Assembly (NCBI GenBank): GCA_023653785.1
Contig: JAMKCH010084910.1
Coordinates: 119,085-183,084 of the forward strand
Direction of reading: 5' to 3'
DNA length: 64,000 bases
From: Ophioderma brevispina
Taxonomy: Eukaryota > Echinodermata > Ophiuroidea > Amphilepidida > Ophiodermatidae
Shown: one piece after another, positions 1 to 10,131 of the stretch
How positions within the stretch are numbered: the stretch's first letter is position 1
Layout of the letters: every line of letters starts with the position of its first letter
Notes under the pieces: generated by a model
What the model was told of the DNA's origin: nothing
Databases searched by the model: none
Seen by the model: only the letters and a program-made list of their open reading frames with translations
Position numbers and translations under genes: made by a program

Positions 1-692
1 TTTCCTTTTAACGTGCTTATATATGATTGTAAAATAACAAGACTAGAAGGTTTTACATACGCATGTAGGATTTAAACAAAAAGAAAACTAAGACAAAAAT
101 TACACAAATGTTTAGTTCTATATTTCTGATACTTTTTAATATAAAAAGAGGGTCCACGATATGATGACCCAGTTCATTGGTGCGTTGAGTGTATATATTG
201 TAAGAATGTAGAAAAAAATAGAGCAAACAACTCGCTGTTGTGGTACGGCTAAACTTATCTAAGGTAAATAAAAAAACAGCACACAGGGACATGTACTGGA
301 ACATGATAATTAAAAATGTAATGTGCACTGAGTGCAACCTAAGAAAACGCCCGACCAAGAAAAACAACCGACGTTGTCGAGTAGACAAATCACTCTTCTT
401 CAGAGATACAAATCAAAAACAGCTCATAAGACAAAGGCATATAAGCATTACATAGCAACAACTGCAAAAAACAAACAGGGGTGTCATACTGTGCTGAGAA
501 TGCCACTGTCTCTCAACTGAATGTTAAGACAGAAGAACAGTTATAAGGGTTTTTTCCATGCAGTCAGGCAAGAAACAATTTCTCTTATCTTACAAGGTTT
601 ATAAGTTATACCTTGGGCGAGGATTATAATCATCCACTGGAGCTGGATTTAAACGTGTTTTTTCAATAATGAATAACATATAAATTTAGAGT
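1..692. other. Gene-free AT-rich flank
   Basis: I see no recognisable gene, repeat family or RNA in this stretch. Overlapping short ORFs on both strands (53-388 minus, 240-455 plus) have no recognisable domains and fit chance in AT-rich DNA. The stretch ends at the 13-base direct repeat that borders the tRNA-like array. Confidence 0.5.
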
Positions 693-705
693 ATACTTCT
701 TAGTA
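693..705. repeat. Left 13 bp direct repeat flanking the array
   Basis: ATACTTCTTAGTA here is repeated exactly at 2388-2400, on the two sides of the tRNA-like array. Direct repeats of this length are typical target-site duplications of LINE-mobilised SINEs. Chance similarity in AT-rich DNA is not excluded. Confidence 0.55.
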
Positions 706-773
706 GAGTATACTCTTGTTTTAAGTTCGCACCTAACACATATAGATGATATCTATCGCTAATCTACCAACCC

Positions 774-851
774 GGCTTGATAGCTCAGTCAGGTGTTTAG
801 AGCGTCGTGCAGGATAAAACGAAGGTCGCCGGTTCGATCCGGCCAGCGCAC
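774..851 (+). other. tRNA-like core, array unit 1
   Basis: The core has D-arm and T-arm motifs and a 3' end GGCCAGCGCAC at 841-851. That end is repeated in inverse orientation as GTGCGCTGGCC at 876-886. It contains extra bases in the D-loop compared with later units. Compared with a canonical tRNA the anticodon arm cannot be paired cleanly, so I do not call an amino acid identity. Confidence 0.75.
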
Positions 852-1088
852 ATGGGGTTTTTTCAACACTAATCTGTGCGCTGGCCATCTCCAGGGACAA
901 GATAATAATATATACATAAAAAAAACCCATACAACAAAAAAACATAAATAATTTTTTAAATTCAAAACCAAATATAATCGTATATGTTAAATATAACGTT
1001 TGATGCTATTCGCTGGGAAAGCGAAGGACACCTTCGAACCTAATCATGTGGGGCCTATAGATGATATCTATTCGGCTAATCGCCCAAC

Positions 1089-1163
1089 CTGTTGATAGCT
1101 CAGTCGGTTAGAGCGTCTGTGCATGTAATAAACGAAGGTCGCGGTTCGAATCCGGCAAGCGCA
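1089..1163 (+). other. tRNA-like core, array unit 2
   Basis: This is the second core, with A box GATAGCTCAGTCGGTTAGAG and B box GGTTCGAATCC. The acceptor 3' end reads GGCAAGCGCAAC, one insertion away from unit 4. It is tRNA-derived and not expected to be functional. Confidence 0.75.
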
Positions 1164-1381
1164 ACATGGGGTTTTTTCACACCTATCGTGCGCTGGCATC
1201 TCCAGCGAAAGATTAATACAAAATTATTAAAAAAAGAAAAAACCTAAAAAATTAAAAATTTAAATTCAAAAACAATATAATCGTATATGTAAAATACAGT
1301 TCTGATGCTACCGCTTGGGAAAAGCGAAGGACACCTTTCGAACCTAACCCTAAGATGATATCTATCGCTAATCTACCAACC

Positions 1382-1457
1382 CTGCTTGATAGCTCATCGG
1401 TTAGAGCGTCCGTGCAGGTAAAACGAAGGTCGCCGGTTCAAGTTCGGCCAAGCGCAC
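1382..1457 (+). other. tRNA-like core, array unit 3
   Basis: This is the third core. The A box has lost two bases (GCTCATCGGTTAGAG) and the B box carries a substitution (GGTTCAAGTTC). The acceptor pairing GCTTG with CAAGC is kept. Confidence 0.72.
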
Positions 1458-1672
1458 ATGGGAATTTTTTTCAACCTATCGTGCGCTGGCCACATCCAGG
1501 GAAAGATTAATAATAATACATCCTTGTCTACCTGAAAACTAAGTAGTTTAAAATTTCAACAAATATAATCGTATATGTTAAATATACATTCTGATGCTAT
1601 CCGCTGGGAAGGCGAAGGACAAACCTTATTTGGACCTAACACCTATATGATATCTATCGCTAATCTACCACC

Positions 1673-1745
1673 CTGCTTGATAGCTCAGTCGGTTGAGCTC
1701 CGCATGTAAAACGAAGGGCCGCGGTTCGAATCCGGCCAAGCGCAC
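1673..1745 (+). other. tRNA-like core, array unit 4
   Basis: This is the fourth core. The D-arm is shortened (GGTTGAGCTC). The B box GGTTCGAATCC and the acceptor 3' strand GGCCAAGCGCAC are intact. Confidence 0.72.
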
Positions 1746-1961
1746 ATGGTTGTTTTTCAACACTATCTGCGCTGGCCACTCCGGAAAGAAGTAATATATA
1801 TATAGCATCCTTGTCTCACCTGGAAAACTAAGTAGTTTAAATTTCAAAACAAATAGAATCGTATATGTTTACATATAGCAGTTCTGATGCTAATCCGCTG
1901 TAAGCGAAGACACCTTCCAACCTAACAACTATATATGATATCTATCGTTCTTCTAACAACC

Positions 1962-2036
1962 CTGCTTGATAGCTCGTCGTTTAGAAGCGTCGTGCCTTAA
2001 AACGAAGGTCGCCGGTTCGAATCGCCCAAGCGCACA
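1962..2036 (+). other. tRNA-like core, array unit 5
   Basis: This is the fifth core, with a damaged A box (AGCTCGTCGTTTAGAAGCG). The B box is GGTTCGAATC followed by GCCCAAGCGCAC. The downstream inverted match is replaced by AT-rich sequence, so the hairpin seen in other units is lost here. Confidence 0.7.
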
Positions 2037-2251
2037 TGTGGGTTTTTTTAATTTTATATATTTATTGATCTCCAGGGAAAGATAATAATATATCCATCCT
2101 TGTCTACCTGGAAAACTAAGTGTTTAATTTTTCAAAACAAATATATCGTATATGTTAAATATACAGTTCTGAGGCTACCCGCTGGGAAAGCGAAGGACGA
2201 ACCTTTCGACCTAACCCTATAGATGATATCTTCGCTATCATCTACCAACCC

Positions 2252-2334
2252 TGCTTGATAGCTCAAGTCGGTTAGAGCGTCGTGCATGTAAAACGAAGGT
2301 CGCCGGTTCGAATCTTCCACGCACCTGGGGTTTT
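2252..2334 (+). other. tRNA-like core, array unit 6
   Basis: This is the last core, with A box GCTCAAGTCGGTTAGAGCG and B box GGTTCGAATC. Its unit body stops about 55 bases later at the right-hand 13-base direct repeat, so the final unit is incomplete relative to units 2-5. Confidence 0.72.
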
Positions 2335-2387
2335 TTCAACACTATCGTGCGCTTGACATCTCCAGGGAAAGATTAATAACTATATAC

Positions 2388-2400
2388 ATACTTCTTAGTA
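2388..2400. repeat. Right 13 bp direct repeat flanking the array
   Basis: This is an exact copy of ATACTTCTTAGTA at 693-705. Unique-looking sequence follows. Confidence 0.55.
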
Positions 2401-5150
2401 TTTTTGGAGACACGCCTTTAAAATATGCCCGTCTTAAATTGAGTGAGTCTCTTCACAAGCACTTCTATAAGTGCCATCACCACCATGACCTTTGACAATG
2501 TTTGAGTCAAGTTTTAAGATATTCTCAATTTCAGTTAAAACAAGGCAAACATAAAATTGCTTCTGTTTTTAAATACAAAATATAGCAAAATATTAAAAAC
2601 TGAAAAAAATACAAAATTATAAACTTCAATTTGATCAAGAAAACATTTTCATGCTGAACTATTTTAGATGTGGATTATTTTGAAGGTAAAGAATTACCTA
2701 AATAACATTTGATTTTTAGGGCACATCTGTCAGTGTGAATCTCTTGTTGCACTCCAAACATTTATGCTATTTAGAAGTTAAAATTGCATGGGTGGTGGTT
2801 AATTTAGTGGTTAAAAGTGTTTTATTTAGATTCGAAACAGTGCTGCTTTCCTTTACTCATATACTTTTACTTTGTGATTGTTAACTAAACACCTATATAT
2901 ATTAAAGTTAACGACCTTATCATTAGTGACAAAGGGAAAATCTATTTCATTTTTGGTATTTCCAAGGAGTTTCCGACCATCAGGCCACGCACCTATAACC
3001 CCAAACAAAATGGAATCCCCTCATACATGCACGAAATACTTGCAATATAGCATCAGGGCGACCTCTTTGTGTTATTTTAAGATCACCGGGCGTAACTTGT
3101 AGGAATAATTTGTTTCAACACACCATCTTCCATTATTGTCAATTATCGTAATTTATCAATTTGTTAACAATTCTTATGATTACACTCTAAACCAAATTTA
3201 GGTTAAATTTCATTTTACATATCCAGGATGACTACCTTTTGAACTCCATGATTATGGTTGCTCGATATTCTAGTGCGGAAAACGGTGATGTCAAAATCTT
3301 GATCGCACGCAGTAAATTTGAAGCCCATAAAATGTTCAATTAACCCCGGATTGTTGACAGAGGGGTATCCCGAGAGGTATTGTTTTACGGAAATTGTAAA
3401 CCTGGCAATTGTGCCATTTGTCAGTAGTGCATTGTTTTATTGAAAACGTTATAAATTAATTTGCTATGGTGAATCAGCGGCGACACTATAGTTCCGCGGA
3501 TCGATTTCGCGGCCCTGGTTCGCGATTCGGCGAGCAGAGAGAGCGAAGGAGATATAGATGCGAAAAAATGACTGGTGAATAGTGTTGTTCAGGTAATAAA
3601 TCTGTCAGTACTTTCATCAGCCAAACGTAGCCATTATCACATCGGTCAAAGTCTATAAGAATGCTAGATTCCACAAACCACATTAAACCAAACAAACCAT
3701 TCAGAAATAAAGACCCCAGTAAGCAGTCCAAACAGACCCAATAAGGACAAGGAATAGTACGAGAACGACAATGTCAAACATTTCTCGTTTAGAAGAGACG
3801 CTTTTGTGGTAGATCCAAACGGTTTAGCATTTGGTATAACCAACGGCGAGAATCTTCTTTAATAGAAAAACACGGCAAGTTCTATTTGTTTTCCTTTAAG
3901 AGGGAAGATGATGCTATGAAGTTAAATGTATTATGTTGCGCCATGGCATTTTATGGGACTCAAAGGCAGAAATCGGACCAAGTGGATCTTGCCCTCTCAT
4001 AGTTGATTTAAGCATATTTTTTGTTCTACGTATCGATCGGAATGAAATGAAAGGGCGAAATTAAAGTTATTTATGGCTTAAAGTTGATGGGGGGGTTACC
4101 AAAACTAGATCATGCGTACTATTATTTTATCAAAAGTACCTTTGTATGGAGTGATAACATTTTGGGGGACACGCCTGTATACCTTAGTGAACGCTTAAAA
4201 CAAACAAAACTAATAACAATCAAATAAGTAGATAAAAAATAACACAAATTAACAAGATTAGTTCGTTCAAAAAAAAATTACTTCATATTTTGGGAAAGAA
4301 AACAAGGCAAATTGTCAAAAAAGTTATTTTTCGAGTTATCGTATGACGATAGCAGATTAGTATTGTTTCGGTGCCATTGAATAGAATGTTTATATGTTTT
4401 CCTTCTCGAAAATGAGAAGTGAAATGTCTCCGCTATCCCCCTCAAGTTTTCAAATGACGCCCTATTATCACCGTGTCAGACGATGACAATTCAGGAAGCC
4501 ATATTATATTATTTTTCCCCTTCCCCGGTCTTCATGCAGTCATATATTTCCGCTCCTTTGTCTTGCTCTCAAAAGATAAGAGTTAAGAAGCTTTCATAAA
4601 AATATATATAATTTTTGCAGTTTTATCAGGTCTTTTAAAACGTCCTCCCAAAGTAGTTTTTGACACAGTGCAAAGTTTTTTTATCATTGGCAACCTTCCA
4701 ATTTAATTCAACTCGTTCATATCTCATTTGAAACTTTTAGTGTTTCTAATTTGAAAATCCGAATTTTCCGTTGGGAAGTAGGTACGGCCTTATGGAGATT
4801 ATAAACAGGATAGGACATCACACGAAAAGAGCACAAAGCAATAGAACAGTTAAGTGACGCCAGTGATGAAGAAACACAGGCAGGCCCTCGGTGCTCGTTT
4901 TCAGTAATATTAACAGATCCCTTGTACTTTTGTTTGATGAAACAATACCATATAACCCAAGGCAAGACTAAATTTTTCTTAAACTCTTTTTTCCGTTACA
5001 TATCCGCCAAGAAAACACTATATCCGTCATTTGCAACGGGGAGTGTCTCTTTTTTGCATCCAATAGTAGCGTATTAGCAAAACAACCTCGCTGGGGAGCG
5101 CAACAGTGTTCCGATCCATCCATTTACACCATTCTGTAATCTATATTTGG
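2401..5150. other. No recognisable gene
   Basis: This is AT-rich DNA with only short ORFs (longest about 82 codons, at 4717-4965 minus) that match no family I know. I see no repeat family or RNA gene. Confidence 0.4.
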
Positions 5151-5156
5151 CTTGTT

Positions 5157-5523
5157 TTAATTTAGCGTGTGATCGGGTTTAATGATGATTGATGCGAGTA
5201 ATTTTCTTGTAACTTTGTGACAAGGCGCCGTTGAGACTCCGTCGAAGTAGTCAGCGACGGGCGACAAGTACTGGAAGTGCATTATCGGGACAACGACGCG
5301 ATACTCGTGATCCTTACACGAGAATTGGGTTGAAGAAAACATCTCGGAGTCCTAATCGAGTTTGAAGGCTGGGATCACGGCAAGTATACTTGCTAACATT
5401 ACTTGAGAGATGAACAAAATAGTAAGCATTCACGGGACTGAAAAAGCGTCGTCGTGTAAGGTAGTCAAAACGATCAAACGGGTTACCGGCAAACGTGTTC
5501 TTAAATACGATGACCAAGGTCAT
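5157..5523 (-). other. Possible coding-like block, unidentified
   Basis: Two overlapping minus-strand ORFs (5314-5523 and 5157-5342, different frames) lie in a stretch visibly richer in CG dinucleotides and G+C than its surroundings. The upstream ORF contains FDRFDYLTRRRFFSPVNAYY and the downstream one MHFQYLSPVADYFDGVSTAP. I recognise no domain. The two frames would need a frameshift or an intron to join. It could equally be a regulatory CpG-rich patch. Confidence 0.15.
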
Positions 5524-5559
5524 TGTCCGGGTTTAATACTGTTCAAAACCTACTACCGA

Positions 5560-7130
5560 AGATCTATGCCAAAATAATAAGATTCAAGGAACTCGAGGGA
5601 TAGGTGCGTGGTCAGGGTAATACTTCTTTAATAACCAACAAAGCAGAAAAAATGCTCCTTGCTCCTATAGTCATTGTCATCATTTTAAAATCAGACCTTT
5701 CTTCTCTGTTATGTCATTTTGTAAACATATGCAGGCAGATATTTTACGGTTAGATATGCCAAGATATATTAACTGCATGGCAAATGGTTAAAGAATGAAT
5801 TTGACGTGCGCTGTTTACAAGACACCAAATACGGGGAAATTGAGACACATTTTCAGCCAGCGTTTGAAGGCAACTGATTTATAAAAAAGAGCAATCCACG
5901 TGCACAATTAATTTTTAGAAGGCGTTTATCTATATTCTGACACACAAAAAAATCTAAAATCGAGCTTCTTTGGCAATAAATTGTTATGGGATTAGGCTCG
6001 GATGTGCTGAGCGCCTTTCATGGCAGGCCGCACCGCGCCTTGATCACGTTTATGTGGATATGCGCGCTGTTTTTAACAATAAATATTAAACATACATAAA
6101 ACAACATAATCATTGGTTTGTTTTATTATTTATGTGTAGATTCGCTTCGTAGTAAAGATCAACTCGCGTAAAACTCAACACTTCAAGTCAATTGCAGTCC
6201 TTCCCTATACTCATCTACTCTTTACGCTTGTATAAATCTTTTTTAATAATATTTTTACATTATAGAGTGTGTATATATCCTTGCAATACGAAGTAGAATC
6301 AGATTTGGCATGTTTGAGGGTAATTTCTTTCACTTTATCTATCCTTTATAGGTCACATAAAAATATAAATACCTGAATCGCTCTAGCTGTGACGCGGTCA
6401 TTATGGCACGAGTGTGGGTTGTGACCAATCACACTCTTCTTTTTTTTTTAAATGTTAGCATTTTATCAGTTGTAGCAGCCTTCAAAATTCAATTACAGAA
6501 GTTAACTTGTTATGAACATCCTGGGTATGACAATTTCTATATGTAACGTCAATGTCCATATAGATATGACGAATAAGTAAGACATCGACTCTTACCCGTA
6601 AGGTTACCACTCCTTCAAACAGACCACACGTGATTATTATGTCAAAGCCTGAACATTACATTAGTCTTATCCCTTTAATTGTAACATACAGCCGTATCCC
6701 AGCGGAAGATAACTAAATAAAAACCAAATCAAACACGATCAGATCCAAACACGACCCAACCTAACCCAAACCAAACCCAATGCAACACAAAACCAACAAA
6801 CAAACACACACGAAACTTTCCAAACTTCCCATCCTTTCAGGGACCGAATAGGCTAATATTGGATGGAATATCTCGATATTTATTTTTAACAGACTTAGCG
6901 GGTGAATATAGGGTCGGTCTGTTTTAAGTTTTTCTATCCCTGCCTCTGGTCTCACTAAGTTGGTAAAGCTTACAGTGAGTTTAATTAATAGCCATTCTCT
7001 CTGACGTAAAAACCTCTGCAAAATCTACAAAGCCCATAAAGCCCATGCAGTAATTTTAGCATAGTGAAGAATTATTAAATCAATACGTTTTATACTTTAT
7101 TATTTAATCTTAATTACCTCGCCTTTACAC
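5560..7130. other. No recognisable gene
   Basis: No gene is recognised. A run of AAACC and CAAAC variants at about 6720-6810 is low-complexity. The minus-strand ORF at 6761-7021 uses part of that run and is probably chance. Confidence 0.4.
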
Positions 7131-7634
7131 TTGAGTCTTATTGTTCAATGCAAACTATCAAGGAATATGATGATTTCAGTGATGTCTGCAAAATGTTCTC
7201 AACTGTTAGTTATTACAAGTTATATCAAGACAAGAAACAATACATATATTATACCAGAAGCGATTGTTTCAATCGGTTGCCGGTGCGGGTCGACAAATAC
7301 ACATTCTAAACCGGATCCGATTATTCAACACGACAGCGCTAGCATTACTTTGAAAAATTCTTTGATTTGTTTGATAATGACTGTAATTGATTTAGACTTA
7401 AAATTCATTTCGCGAGTGTTCAAATATAACCGAAAAGCTATGCTTAAGGCTAATACGAAAACCATTTGGCAGTTGAGGCGTATCGTAATATTACTCGTGA
7501 GCTGTCTGAAGCTCAGTCTTGTATTTGCAATTACTTTCTTTGGGTTCAACAGAAGCTATGACGGAATTTCTGTGGTGAGATATGACATTTTGGAACAGAT
7601 CAATGCAATTTACGTCACTCACAATGAACTGTAA
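7131..7634 (+). CDS. Long unidentified ORF (low support)
   Basis: This 167-codon open frame opens with TTG; the first ATG codons follow about a dozen codons in. It is among the longest open frames outside the minisatellites and is longer than expected in AT-rich DNA. Its C-terminal third has a hydrophobic stretch (RIVILLVSCLKLSLVFAITF) that could be a membrane segment. I recognise no family, and no splice or promoter signals decide its limits. It lies about 440 bp upstream of the 750 bp tandem repeat and might belong to a mobile element. Chance remains a serious alternative. Confidence 0.15.
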   Translation: MSLIVQCKLSRNMMISVMSAKCSQLLVITSYIKTRNNTYIIPEAIVSIGCRCGSTNTHSKPDPIIQHDSASITLKNSLICLIMTVIDLDLKFISRVFKYNRKAMLKANTKTIWQLRRIVILLVSCLKLSLVFAITFFGFNRSYDGISVVRYDILEQINAIYVTHNEL

Positions 7635-8070
7635 ACTCAATGTTGGGCGAAAAATATCCGATCGGCATGATGTTGACGACATTAAGAGTTTACTTCAAAT
7701 CGTCGTATTTAAGTGTTCTCCCATTTCCTAAGACAAATCAGTGCTTAAAGTCCATGTCAATTTCAATATTTTCACAACCACTTTTGGAAACAACATATGA
7801 AGGCAAAAAGGGCCTTTGATTGGATAAGGAGTTTTTTATTAAGAGAACAGAGAGCGTTGGGATTTCATGGACGTCGTTCTGAAGTTCTTAAAAGTTCCGC
7901 TCTAAATGTAAATGTTTCATTTGTTTCAATCATGAATAACAGCTTTGAACCTATTAGCAAGGTAAATGAAATAAGTTTTATTTTTCTTTATGAACATCAA
8001 TTGTAGAAAAGGCGGAGTACCTATAACGTGTGAAAAGTGTGGCGTTGAATTGGCTAACACAGCCCCGGTG

Positions 8071-8821
8071 TTTACATTTTAAAAGTATTCATTTCCGTAT
8101 TAAGCATTGCAAAGGAATTTTACACCCTGGCAAAGTTTGTATTTTTTGTCTTTTAATTTGTATCTTGTATTTTTTTTCGCATAATATTTTTTATTAGTTT
8201 GGTCTACGGACATATGAGATAATATGAGATTGTTGAAAATGCTCCGTATCTCAATGTTCTAGTTGTATATGAACTAACCGAATTTCCCTTTAAACAGGGA
8301 AAGAAACAAATACGATTTTAATAAATAACATGGTATCAATATGGAATGTATTCATTGTTTTTAAAATGGATATACAATAATCAGGCTACCACAAGACAAG
8401 AGATACGCCGGGGATACGTCACCAGAAGTCACAAGAACTTCAATACGAGATCCATAAAAAAAAAACTTTGACGAGGCATATTGGATCATGCTTAACAATC
8501 GGACTATCCAAACGTTTTGGATATTAATGATCACATAGAAATTGAGCAGGTACTCGTTAAGCTTAAAGAAGAATCCACAACACAATGATGGGGCCAGCAT
8601 AAGTTAATGAAACATTTATAATATTATGGTACAGCATGGATTTTAATAACCAGAGTAGATGTTAACATTATTTTTTTTTCTATTACGGCATTTCTTAGTT
8701 CAATTCTATAGATATTTTAGTAATTAACGCCATCTTTCAGCCAATGCAACGGGATGGGTGACGTAATTGAAAGGTCTGTCGAATGTTGGCTGTCAATTTG
8801 ACCCATGCAATATCATAAATG
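8071..8821 (+). repeat. 750 bp tandem repeat, unit A
   Basis: The unit starts with TTTACATTTTAAAAGT and runs 751 bp to the same motif in unit B. It contains the block GGTCTACGGACATATGAGAT, the motif ATAATCAGGCTACCAC and the segment GAACTTCAATACGAGATCCA. The ORF block is disrupted here: bases are missing after GGCTACCAC compared with unit B, and an A-run is expanded at about 8457-8465. It is followed immediately by unit B. Confidence 0.85.
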
Positions 8822-9571
8822 TTTACATTTTAAAAGTGTTCATTTCAGTATGAAGCATTGTAAAGGAATTTTACACCCTAACCGTTTGTCCACACATTAG
8901 CAACGTTTGTCTTCTTTGTCTTTTGATTTGTATCTTGTATTTTTGTTTTCTCGCATAATATTTATTATCAGGTTGGTCTACGGACATATAATATGAGATT
9001 ATTGAAAAAAATAACATGGTATTAATATGGAAAGGTACGATTTACATTTTTTAAATGGACATAAATAATCAGGCTACCACCACATCACTACTATTTAATG
9101 GGCTAACATTAAGAGAAGAGATACGCCGGAGGATACGTCATCAACAGTATCAAGAACTTCAATACGAGATCCATAAAAAAATTGACGAGGCATATTGGAT
9201 CATACTTAACAATCGGACTATCCAAACGTATTGTATATTAAAGATCACATTTGTGATATAGAAATTGAGCAGGTACTCGTTAAGCTTAGGGAAGACTCCA
9301 CGACACAATCAACTTAAAGTGACGACGAGGACCAGCATAAGTTAATGAAACATTTATAATATTATGGTACAGCATGGATTTTAATAACCAGAGTAGATGT
9401 TAACTTTTTTTTCTATTATGGCCTTTTTAGTTCAATTTTATAGATATTTTAGTTTAGTAAATAACTTCATCTTCCAGTCAAAGCAACGGGATGGGTGAGG
9501 TAATTGAAAGATCTGTCTTGGATGAATTTAATTTATCAATGTTGGTTGTCAATGTGACCCATACATAAATG
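8822..9571 (+). repeat. 750 bp tandem repeat, unit B with intact short ORF
   Basis: This second copy of the unit is 750 bp. It keeps a 68-codon ATG frame (9055-9261) beginning MDINNQATTTS, rich in charged helical residues (EEIRRRIRHQQYQELQYEIH). In another frame just downstream the unit can encode DHICDIEIEQVLVKLRED, followed by a stop. The unit may be the remnant of a gene or mobile element that was then tandemly amplified. I recognise no domain. Confidence 0.85.
9055..9261 (+). CDS. Short ORF inside repeat unit B
   Basis: This 68-codon frame starts with a true ATG and is predicted to be mostly alpha-helical and charged. Unit A carries the same sequence with indels that break the frame, and unit C has lost most of it. 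That pattern fits a decayed coding segment rather than selection. Function unknown. Confidence 0.2.
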   Translation: MDINNQATTTSLLFNGLTLREEIRRRIRHQQYQELQYEIHKKIDEAYWIILNNRTIQTYCILKITFVI

Positions 9572-10131
9572 TTTACATTTGAAAAGTGTTCATTTCAGCA
9601 CTGTAAAGGAATTGTACACCCTAACCTTTTGTCCACACATTTGCAAAGTTTGTCTTCTTTGTCTTTTTTTCACATAATATTTAATTATTAGGTTGGTTTA
9701 CGCTTACGGACATATGAGCTTGTTGAAAATGCTCCGTATCACAATGTTCTAGTTGTATATGAACCAACCAAATTTAACTTTTAAACATAGAAAGAAACAT
9801 ATTGGATATTAATGATCACATTTGTGATATAAAAATTGAGAAGGTACTCGTTAAGCTTAGGGAAGACTCCACGACACAATCAACTTAAAGTGACGACGAG
9901 GACCAGCATACGTTAATGAAACATTTATAATATAATGGTACAGCATGGATTTTAATGACAAGAGTAGATGTTAACATTATTTTTTCTATTACGGCCTTTC
10001 TAGTTCAATTCTATAGATATTTTAGTTTAGTAAATAACTTCATCTTCCAACCAATGCAAGGGGATGGAGGTGACGTAAGTGGGAGATCGGTCATTACCAA
10101 TGTTGGCTATCAATGTGACCCATGCATAAAT
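9572..10131 (+). repeat. 750 bp tandem repeat, unit C, internally deleted
   Basis: This third copy is only about 560 bp. It lacks roughly 190 bp covering the start of the ORF, joining AAAGAAACA directly to the TTGGATATTAATGATCAC block. The rest of the unit is kept, including the TGACGACGAGGACCAGC segment and the ATGGTACAGCATGG segment. Homology stops near 10131. Confidence 0.8.

Larger units (their letters stand above)
706..2387 (+). repeat. Tandem array of six tRNA-like ~290 bp units
   Basis: Six head-to-tail units each carry a tRNA-like core with an A-box-like TAGCTCAGTCGGTTAGAGCG and a B-box GGTTCGAATCC. The cores start near 774, 1089, 1382, 1673, 1962 and 2252, giving spacings of about 315, 293, 291, 289 and 290 bp. 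Each core is followed by CACATGGGGTTTTTTC, then an inverted match to the tRNA 3' end, then an AT-rich body. The body ends with GCTGGGAAAGCGAAGGAC and GATGATATCTATCGCTAATC before the next core. The acceptor strands pair (GCTTG with CAAGC), but the anticodon loop is irregular and the cores vary by single-base indels, so these are tRNA-derived repeats rather than working tRNA genes. The array resembles a SINE amplified into a satellite. The order and repeated unit are seen directly; the SINE origin is inferred from the two Pol III boxes. Confidence 0.9.

Noticed and set aside
733..971. Minus-strand ORFs over the tRNA-like array
   Set aside because: They are antisense readings of the tRNA-like repeat and recur in each unit with broken frames.
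706..2387. A cluster of functional tRNA genes
   Set aside because: Acceptor, D and anticodon arms carry indels, the anticodon loop has no conserved T before the anticodon, and the unit includes a long non-tRNA body.
706..2387. CRISPR array
   Set aside because: Units are about 290 bp and repeat along their whole length, with no short repeat/unique spacer pattern. The window is eukaryotic.
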